Origin: Gammaproteobacteria bacterium
GTDB lineage: Bacteria > Pseudomonadota > Gammaproteobacteria > Burkholderiales > Burkholderiaceae_C
NCBI GenBank assembly: GCA_018820395.1
Contig: JAHJOG010000257.1
Coordinates: 1-32,448, forward strand
DNA length: 32,448 nucleotides
Direction of reading: 5' to 3'
Part shown: positions 10,159 to 16,600 of the stretch, piece by piece
How positions within the stretch are numbered: the stretch's first letter is position 1
How the letters are laid out: the number at the start of each line of letters is the position of its first letter
Made by a program: the position numbers and the translations under genes
The notes under the pieces: model-generated
Database searches by the model: none
The model's input: only the letters and a program-made list of their open reading frames with translations
Told to the model about the DNA's origin: nothing

Positions 10159-10854
10159 ATGCTGAAACTCCAAGACATCCACGCCTACTACGGCAAGAGC
10201 CACGTGCTGCACGGCGTCTCTTTCGAGGTCGGCAAAGGCGAGATCGTCGCGCTGCTCGGGCGCAATGGCTCGGGCCGATCGACCACCGCCAAGGCCATCA
10301 TGGGCATGGTGCACGCCGAAGGCGGACTGCACTGGAACGGGCAGGACATCCTGCGCCGCAAGCCTTACGAGATCGCCCACCTCGGCATCGGCTACGTGCC
10401 CGAGAACCGCGACATCTTCCCCAAGCTCACCGTGCACCAGAACCTGCTGCTCGGGCAGAAGGGCAACGGCAAGGGAAGCCGCTGGCAGTTCGACGACATG
10501 TACACCATGTTCCCGCGCCTCAAGGAGCGCCAGCACAACGAGGCCGGCGTGCTCTCGGGCGGCGAGCAGCAGATGCTCACGCTCTGCCGCACGCTGATGG
10601 GCGACCCCGACCTCATCATCATCGACGAGCCGACCGAAGGCCTCGCGCCCAAGATCGTCGAACTCGTCGGCGAATACCTGCAGAACCTCAAGCAGCGCGG
10701 CATCTCGGTGCTGCTGATCGAACAGAAGCTCACCATCGCCATGCACATCTCCGACCGAGCGCTGGTGATGGGGCATGGAAGCATCGTCTTCGACGGCACA
10801 CCCAGCGGCCTGCGGGCGGACGAGACGACTCGCAAGGAGTGGCTGGAGGTGTAG
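10159..10854 (+). CDS. livF: Liv-type ABC transporter ATP-binding protein (LivF family) with Arg in Walker A
   Basis: Encodes 231 residues, normal LivF length. The signature LSGGEQQML, Walker B LIIIDEPTEGLAP, and the family stretches GYVPENRDIFPKLTV and LLIEQKL are intact. The Walker A motif reads GRNGSGRST: the invariant Lys is Arg at residue 40 (codon CGA). The switch His, normally in a V-E-H/Q context, is Gln as usual in LivF. The rest of the fold looks unbroken, so this is not a pseudogene; it could be a natural subfamily variant with weak hydrolysis at one of the two ATP sites. It ends the Liv operon, 52 bases from the convergent island. Confidence 0.92.
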   Translation: MLKLQDIHAYYGKSHVLHGVSFEVGKGEIVALLGRNGSGRSTTAKAIMGMVHAEGGLHWNGQDILRRKPYEIAHLGIGYVPENRDIFPKLTVHQNLLLGQKGNGKGSRWQFDDMYTMFPRLKERQHNEAGVLSGGEQQMLTLCRTLMGDPDLIIIDEPTEGLAPKIVELVGEYLQNLKQRGISVLLIEQKLTIAMHISDRALVMGHGSIVFDGTPSGLRADETTRKEWLEV

Positions 10855-10906
10855 CGGGCCGCGCCGTCGGTACTCGCCTCGTGGAACGTGGGGCGCGACC
10901 TGCCGA
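10855..10906. other. convergent intergenic gap with imperfect inverted repeat
   Basis: Gap between the livF and PGDYG stops. GGCCGCGCC at 10857-10865 can pair with GGCGCGACC at 10892-10900 with one mismatch, with no T tract on either strand. It may be a weak bidirectional transcription end. Confidence 0.3.
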
Positions 10907-11392
10907 TCAAGTGGCCGGCTTCGTCTCGCCTAGCGGTCGCACCGCATACGTCCGCTCGAAGGCCCCGGCGTCGACCACGCCGTAGTCGCCCGCGCCGTAC
11001 TGCAACAACCAGTCGCCTGCGGCACCGCGCAGCACATCGCCCGACCGGCCGACCCGTACGCTGAACGCTCGATCCATCCGCCGGGCCAGCGCACCGAGCG
11101 GGCGTGCCGCATAGCGCCCGGGCTCGCCTTGCCGCGTCGGCGGCACAGGCTTGTAGCTCGCTTCGAAGCGTGCCCGGACCACCGGCCAGCGAAAACCTGC
11201 GCCGTCGTCGAGCAGGGCGTCGCCGGGTTGATAGCGCACCGGGCCTTCCCGCGTGTCGAGGATGCCTTCGGCCTCGGCGAACCGGACCTCGCGTTCGACC
11301 GGGCGCTTTTCGACCTGCACGGCCAGAGGGTCGGTGGCGAGATCGTGCCCGCTGAAGTCGCCTGGCCCGCTGGCCGTTGGCTCACTGCTCAC
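10907..11392 (-). CDS. PGDYG-family protein with two similar halves
   Basis: Encodes 161 residues from GTG at 11392, which overlaps the stop of the upstream ATPase gene in a GTGA junction; an earlier GTG at 11404 is possible. It matches the bacterial PGDYG family, whose function is unknown. Two similar segments are visible: YQPGDALLDDGAGFRWPVVR followed by ARFEASYKP, and LRGAAGDWLLQYGAGDYGVV followed by AFERTYAV. No signal peptide or membrane helix, so probably cytoplasmic. It is the last gene of the four-gene island operon, and coupling to the VirD4-like ATPase suggests the two act together. No catalytic motif is recognised. Confidence 0.75.
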   Translation of the reverse strand: MSSEPTASGPGDFSGHDLATDPLAVQVEKRPVEREVRFAEAEGILDTREGPVRYQPGDALLDDGAGFRWPVVRARFEASYKPVPPTRQGEPGRYAARPLGALARRMDRAFSVRVGRSGDVLRGAAGDWLLQYGAGDYGVVDAGAFERTYAVRPLGETKPAT

Positions 11393-12855
11393 GGCTTTTT
11401 CCACTTGGCGAGCAGTTCGCCGAGCAGCGGGTCGGTGGACGGGAGCGTGCCGAGGGGTGCCGACGAGGAGCGCACGGGCCGGACGTAGAGGCGCTGGCGC
11501 GCCGCCATGCGCGGGGCCACGGCGCGCGACGGGTCGTGATAGGGGTTGCCGTCGAACTGCCCCGCAAAGGCCGGGTCGGTGAGGTAGTTGGGCAGCCGGG
11601 AGACGACGGCCTCATCGCCGGCCAGCTGCAGCACCATCTCGTCGGGCGGCAGGTCGAGCACGAGGCTGCCGCTGCCGAAGCCGGTGAATTGCGCCATGTC
11701 GTCGGCGGCGGTGCGATTGAGTGCGCCGAAGCACTGGAGCACGCGGCAGTTGTTGACCATGGTCTGCCAGTCGCGCGGATAGAGCAGCCGCAGCTGGCTC
11801 GCGTCCTGCCAGAAGCTCCACGTCTGCAGGCCGTAGCCGCGCAGCAGGGTGACGGCTTGCCGCAGGTGCTGCAATTCGCCGAGCTGGGCGGCTTCGTCGA
11901 TGATGAACAGGGTGGCATGCCCGGGCCGTGCGCGTCGGCGCGTGATGCAGCCGATGAGCGTGCCGAGCCACAGGCGCAGCAAGCGGCCGTGCGATTCGAG
12001 CATGTGCGGCGGCAGCACGAGATAGATCGACAGCGGCGCACCGCTCGTCACGTCGGCCAGGTCGAAGGAGGTGGTGCCGAGGCTGGCCTGAATGGCATCG
12101 CCGCGCACGAAGTCGACCATTTCCTGCGCGAACGAGACGATGCCGCCGAGCGTCTCCGGCGCGCCGATGCCGAGCATGCGAGCGATGCGCTGCACTTCGG
12201 GGTGCGGCGATTCGGTGAGTTCCTTGGCGACGGCTTCTGGCGACGCGGCAGCCTGGTTCACGAGTTCACGCACGTCGAGAAGGCTGGCCGTGCCGGGCAG
12301 GGCCTTGACCATGGCATGCAGCGTGGCGCCGATGACCAGGTGCATGGCGCGGTGCGACCAGTAGCGATTTCGGTCGTCGATGCTCGACATCATCAGCGTC
12401 TGCGCCAGCACGGCGACCTCGTCCACCGCCGACTGCCGCGTGACGTCGATCAGGTCGAGCGGATTGAGCGTGTCGACTCCCGCGCCTTCGGTGAGGCCCA
12501 TGGGGTCGATCACCACCACGCGCTGGCCCATCTCGCGGCGGCGGCGCGCCGTGATGGCGACGTTTTCGCCCTTGGGGTCGATCACGATCACCGGGCCGGG
12601 GTAGCGCAGCAGCGCGGGCACGATGCAGCCGGTGCCCTTGCCGGCGCCGGTCGGCGCGATGGTCATCAGGTGGCCTTCGCCGTGCAGCAGGATCGGGTCG
12701 AAGTAGCCGGTGGCCGGCACCTTCAGCGGATTGCCGAAGTTGAAGCCGATGGGCCGCCGGGTGCGGCTTTCTTCGAGCGACCATCCGACCAGCAGGCCGG
12801 GTTCGGGCAGGGTGGGGGGCTGTTGCAGCGACTCAGCCGACATCCGGGTGTCCAC
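11389..12855 (-). CDS. VirD4/TraG-like ATPase lacking a membrane anchor
   Basis: Encodes 488 residues of the type IV coupling-protein class of RecA/FtsK-like ATPases. Visible: Walker A APTGAGKGTG (67-76, K73), VIDPKGENVA (91-100), VDTLNPLDLI (127-136), Walker B TLFIIDEAAQLG (315-326) and the downstream TWSFWQDASQL (345-355) with a sensor-like Gln. Conjugative VirD4/TraG proteins carry N-terminal transmembrane helices and are usually near 600 residues or longer; this one starts only about 65 residues before Walker A and has no hydrophobic N-terminal segment. The GTG start has AAGGA 8 bases upstream. No relaxase or T4SS gene is nearby. It may move or remodel DNA or protein in the cytoplasm as part of the island system. 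Confidence 0.85.
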   Translation of the reverse strand: MDTRMSAESLQQPPTLPEPGLLVGWSLEESRTRRPIGFNFGNPLKVPATGYFDPILLHGEGHLMTIAPTGAGKGTGCIVPALLRYPGPVIVIDPKGENVAITARRRREMGQRVVVIDPMGLTEGAGVDTLNPLDLIDVTRQSAVDEVAVLAQTLMMSSIDDRNRYWSHRAMHLVIGATLHAMVKALPGTASLLDVRELVNQAAASPEAVAKELTESPHPEVQRIARMLGIGAPETLGGIVSFAQEMVDFVRGDAIQASLGTTSFDLADVTSGAPLSIYLVLPPHMLESHGRLLRLWLGTLIGCITRRRARPGHATLFIIDEAAQLGELQHLRQAVTLLRGYGLQTWSFWQDASQLRLLYPRDWQTMVNNCRVLQCFGALNRTAADDMAQFTGFGSGSLVLDLPPDEMVLQLAGDEAVVSRLPNYLTDPAFAGQFDGNPYHDPSRAVAPRMAARQRLYVRPVRSSSAPLGTLPSTDPLLGELLAKWKKP

Positions 12856-12863
12856 GTGATTGT

Positions 12864-12868
12864 TCCTT
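12864..12868 (-). promoter_or_regulatory. Shine-Dalgarno for the GTG start of the VirD4-like gene
   Basis: AAGGA on the minus strand begins right after the stop codon of the preceding gene and ends 8 bases before GTG at 12855. It favours this start over ATG at 12843 and suggests termination-reinitiation coupling. Confidence 0.6.
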
Positions 12869-13681
12869 TCAGCGGGTGCCGGCGACAGGGTCGGCGGATC
12901 CGGGCTCGGCCGGCTGCTCGTGAATGAATCGAAACGGCGACTCGTGCCGTGAGGTGGGCAGGTCTTCGCGCAGGACGTCGTCGTCGAGCATGGTCACCAT
13001 GCCGTCCGGCATCACGCGAAAGCGCGCCTCGAACAAGCCAGAGCCGTAGCGCACCAGCACCTGGCCTTCGATGCCCTTGTCGACGGCTTCGAGGCGCAGG
13101 GGCCGGGCCTTGTCCTGCCAGCCGTCGACGGCCGATGCGTCCGCCATCGCGGGTGCATCGGCCGACTCGACCAACTGGAAGGGGCCGGATTCACCCCACA
13201 CGGCCGCGCAGAAAAAGCGCAGGTAGTCCGGTGCGGTGGTGGTGGGTTCGAGCGGCGCGAGCGGGCTTTTCATGAAGCCGGGAACGCCGCGCGACCCGCT
13301 GTCGATGCCGGTGCTCTTGGCGGTGTCAACGGCGTCGTCGTCATCGTCGTCAAGCCGTCGTCGCGGCATGCGCCCCTGATTGAGCGAGTGGATCACGCTG
13401 CTCGACCCGTCGATCAGGTACATGAAGCCAGGCCCGTACAGCACGTCGAAAGTGCCCACCCAACCGCCGGTCAATTGAGCTTCGCCCTCCACGAGGACCC
13501 AGCCGGGGTAGAACGACAGCGGCAGGGCGCGCAGGCCCGTCACCGGTGACTGCCGCGTGAATGCGCTGTCGGCGCCGTTGGCCTCGCTCAGCACTTGCGT
13601 GAGGCGATCGATGAAGCGCTTGGATTCGGATTCGGCCAGCGGCTTCCAGTCGCCGGCGATGAGGGGGCAGGGCGTATTCAA
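12869..13681 (-). CDS. stand-alone copy of the STAND protein's C-terminal repeat domain
   Basis: Encodes 270 residues, unknown function. It matches the repeat domain found twice at the end of the neighbouring STAND protein: PLIAGDWKPL (6-15) aligns with PLIDGQWQAV and PLTEGEWQEI; LPLSFYPGWVLVE (53-65) aligns with LPLGFYKDGALVE; YLRFFCAAVWGESGPFQLV (153-171) and YGSGLFEARFRVMPDGM (212-228) align with equivalent blocks. An insert at about 104-147 contains six consecutive Asp (111-116) and low-complexity Ser/Gly/Thr/Pro. TTG at 13681 is chosen because AAGGA sits 7 bases upstream; TTG at 13696 overlapping the STAND stop is an alternative. It has no signal peptide and probably acts in the cytoplasm, perhaps as partner or modulator of the STAND protein. 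Confidence 0.75.
   Translation of the reverse strand: MNTPCPLIAGDWKPLAESESKRFIDRLTQVLSEANGADSAFTRQSPVTGLRALPLSFYPGWVLVEGEAQLTGGWVGTFDVLYGPGFMYLIDGSSSVIHSLNQGRMPRRRLDDDDDDAVDTAKSTGIDSGSRGVPGFMKSPLAPLEPTTTAPDYLRFFCAAVWGESGPFQLVESADAPAMADASAVDGWQDKARPLRLEAVDKGIEGQVLVRYGSGLFEARFRVMPDGMVTMLDDDVLREDLPTSRHESPFRFIHEQPAEPGSADPVAGTR
12953..13666 (-). repeat. repeat domain copy C (separate gene)
   Basis: Residues 6-243 of the small protein. Third and most divergent copy of the domain, with the Asp-rich insert between its N-terminal and C-terminal halves. Confidence 0.65.
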
Positions 13682-13688
13682 ATGAAGG

Positions 13689-13693
13689 TCCTT
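13689..13693 (-). promoter_or_regulatory. Shine-Dalgarno for the TTG start of the repeat-domain gene
   Basis: AAGGA on the minus strand directly follows (and shares its first A with) the STAND stop codon and lies 7 bases before TTG at 13681. It argues for coupled translation of the two genes. Confidence 0.5.
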
Positions 13694-16600
13694 CAAAGTG
13701 AGGAGGCTTCGGACGGGTCGTCGCCCGCCTTGGCCTGCGGATCGGTCCAGATTCGCACGCCGTCGACGAAACGTTCGACACGGATCGGGAGGTTCGTGAG
13801 CACCATGACTTCGTCTTTCATCTCGACCATGCCCCCGGGTGCGACCGACATGTCCGTGTGGAACACGTGTGTCCCGTAAAGGATGGTGCATCGGAAGCGA
13901 TGGCCTGGCGATTCGGCTTCGATGGGCAGCAAGCGGGGCGGCTCAATCGACTGGCGCAAGTCGGGATGCGGCGCTGCGGCGTCGAGCCAGAGGACGCGGG
14001 ATTCGTCGCGCAGAAGCCGGAAGACACCCTCCGGCCCCTGGGCCACTGCGCAGAAGAGGTCGAGGTACCGCTGAGCGCTCGCCGCATCCGGCAGCCGGAG
14101 CGAGGCGCGTGCGTTGGTCCATTCCAGCGCCTGCCTCCGGCCGTCGAAGCGGCGCCAGACGCCGCCTTGCCGCATCAGCGCCAGAGTGCCGGGGCCCCGC
14201 GCCGTGCGCACCGCGAATTCCGCGAGTAGGGCGTCTTCGTAGAAGGTGGGCACGAGGCATCGACCACACTGATCCTGCAACAGGTCCAGATCGTCCGGCA
14301 CCAGCGCCCCTTGCACGACGCATTGCGCGAGCCAGTCGCGGCAGTCGGCGGGATGGATCTCCTGCCATTCGCCTTCTGTAAGGGGCGGCAGGAGCCAGGA
14401 TGCGACGGGACAGCGCAGGGCCGCCAATCGCTCCTTTACGCGTTCGAGCAGTTCGCTGGGCGCTGGCCATGGCCCGCGGCGCGGTCCGCCGACCACGCGG
14501 CGGATGCCGTCGACGAACTTTTCTCTGGCCACGCGCAGATCACTTTCCAGCGGAATGTCTTCCAGCATCTCGGCCATGCCGGTGGATGCGACGGCCATCG
14601 AAGCGGTGAACACCGCATTGCTGTAAAGCACGCGGCATTCGAAGCGGAAACGCCCGTCTTCCATGCGCGGCAGCGTCGCCACTGGCATGCAGAGCGACTC
14701 CACTCGGGCCATCGAGGCAGGGTCGGCATCGGCCAGCCAGATGACGCGATCGAAGCGGTCGAGCAGGCGGAAAGCGCCTTCCTCGCCATGCACGGCCGAG
14801 GTGAAGAGCGCCAGATAGGTCCTGGCATCGTCGTCGTCGCGCAGCGCAAGCGGCGCCTCGGCATTGATCTGGTGCAACGGCGGCGAGGTGCCCTGCAGCC
14901 GGATCCAGCGCTTGCCCACCTGCAACAGTTCGACGATGCCGCCTTCATCGCCCCGCGCGGCAAATTCGACCAGCGCGCCGTCTTTGTAGAAGCCAAGCGG
15001 CAGCCGCCGCGCGCATTGGTCGAGAAGGTCTTCGAGTTCCAGCGCGTCGAGCGCGCCTTGCGATACGCATTGCCGGAGGATGTCCGCGCAGTCTGCTGCG
15101 GGCACCGCCTGCCACTGGCCGTCGATCAGCGGGTCGAGCGGCCATTCGGCGTCGTGCCAGCGCCAATCTCCGATCGCGTCGAGATGCGCTTGCGAGCCGA
15201 TGATGCGCTCGGCTGGATCGCGCGCGAAGCGATGCACGCGTGGGGCGGGCATGCCGTGGTCGAGCAGCATCGCCACGATGCGTCCGCGGGCCAGTGCGAG
15301 GTCGCGTTGCGCCTGCCGCTCGTCGGCCGCCAGGTCGGCCGCATCCACGGCCGCCGGGTCTGGCAACAGTGCCAGGAGGCGGTGCAGGTCAATCGCGCGT
15401 GCATGCTGCCTGGCGTCGCGTTGGATCAGGATGCGCGCGGGCTCGAAGAGGCCCGCGCGGATCGCGTCCAGCATCAGCGCCGGGCTGGCGCTTACCGGCA
15501 GCGCATCGTCAACGCGAAGTGCCAGCAGGTGCAGCGCACAGTCTTCACGACGATTGCGCAACGCGAGATGGAGCGCGGACTGGCCAGTCGAATCGACCGC
15601 CGCGGCATCCGTGCGCGGCGTCAGCAGCGCGAGCAGCGGCAAAGCGCCGCGCTCCGCCGCGAAGGCGACCAGCGGCAAGGCTTGCGAGCCAAGGAGCAGC
15701 CGGGGCTCGGCGCCCGCCTCCAGCAGGCTCCGGAAGATCGCTTCGATGTCGGCGCGGTGATCGTCCTCGAGCGTGCCAGACCAAGCGTCGATCAGCAGCG
15801 CAAGTGGCGCATAGAGCAGGTTGCCCTGCGCGTCCCCCTGGTCGATCGCCAGCTTTGCGGACGGCACCCAGACGAGGAGCTGCTGGACAAGCCTCCATCG
15901 GCGCGCCTGGATCGCCACGCTCAGGATGCTCAGACCCATTCCGGTTTGGGCATCCAGCCGAGCCCGGCCGGACTCGATCAATGCGCGCACGAAGTCGATT
16001 TGGCCAAAGTGCGCGGCCGCGAGCAGCGGCGTCCACATTTCGCCGTCCGCCGTGTCGACCTCCTGGCCGGCCGGCACCGCTTCCAGCAGGCGTCGAAGCA
16101 CGTCTGCGTGCCCCCAGAAGGCCGCATCGTGAAAAGCGTGGCGCGAGGTTTCGTGAGCCATCGTGAGCACCGTGCGCGCGGGATCGGGCGCGAGCGCGAG
16201 CAGATGGTCCACGACAGTCAGGTGCCCATTCAGAGCAGCCAGTGAAAGGGCGGTCCGGTTGTGCGTCGAGGGCTTGTTCAGGTCCGCGCCGAGTTCGCGC
16301 AGGCGCTCGAGCACGTCGAGATGGCCGCAGAGCGCAGCGATGTGATGCAACTCATATTGCGCCGTGCGGCCGAATCGCAGCGACAGGTGTTCGGTGCGCA
16401 GATAGGCGAGCGGCGACCGTTTCGTGTTCGAGGCATCGGCCTGCGTGGCTGCGAACTGCGCCCGGACATCTTCGGCGTCGCCTACGGACGACGTTTGCTG
16501 CGCGTCCTCCGGCGCCGGCGCGGGCATGCGGTCGGGGCACAGCACGAAGTAGAAGGGCGCCACCTCGCCGGGCAGATCGGCCACACGTCGCTCGCTCAGT

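Noticed and set aside
11389..12855. Reading the VirD4-like gene as proof of a conjugative or integrative element
   Set aside because: No relaxase, T4SS, integrase, tRNA or direct-repeat attachment site was seen, and the ATPase lacks its membrane anchor.
14311..16245. Plus-strand open frame (644 residues) inside the STAND gene
   Set aside because: Antisense to ankyrin and repeat-domain coding sequence with clear motifs; Arg/Gln/His-rich shadow composition.
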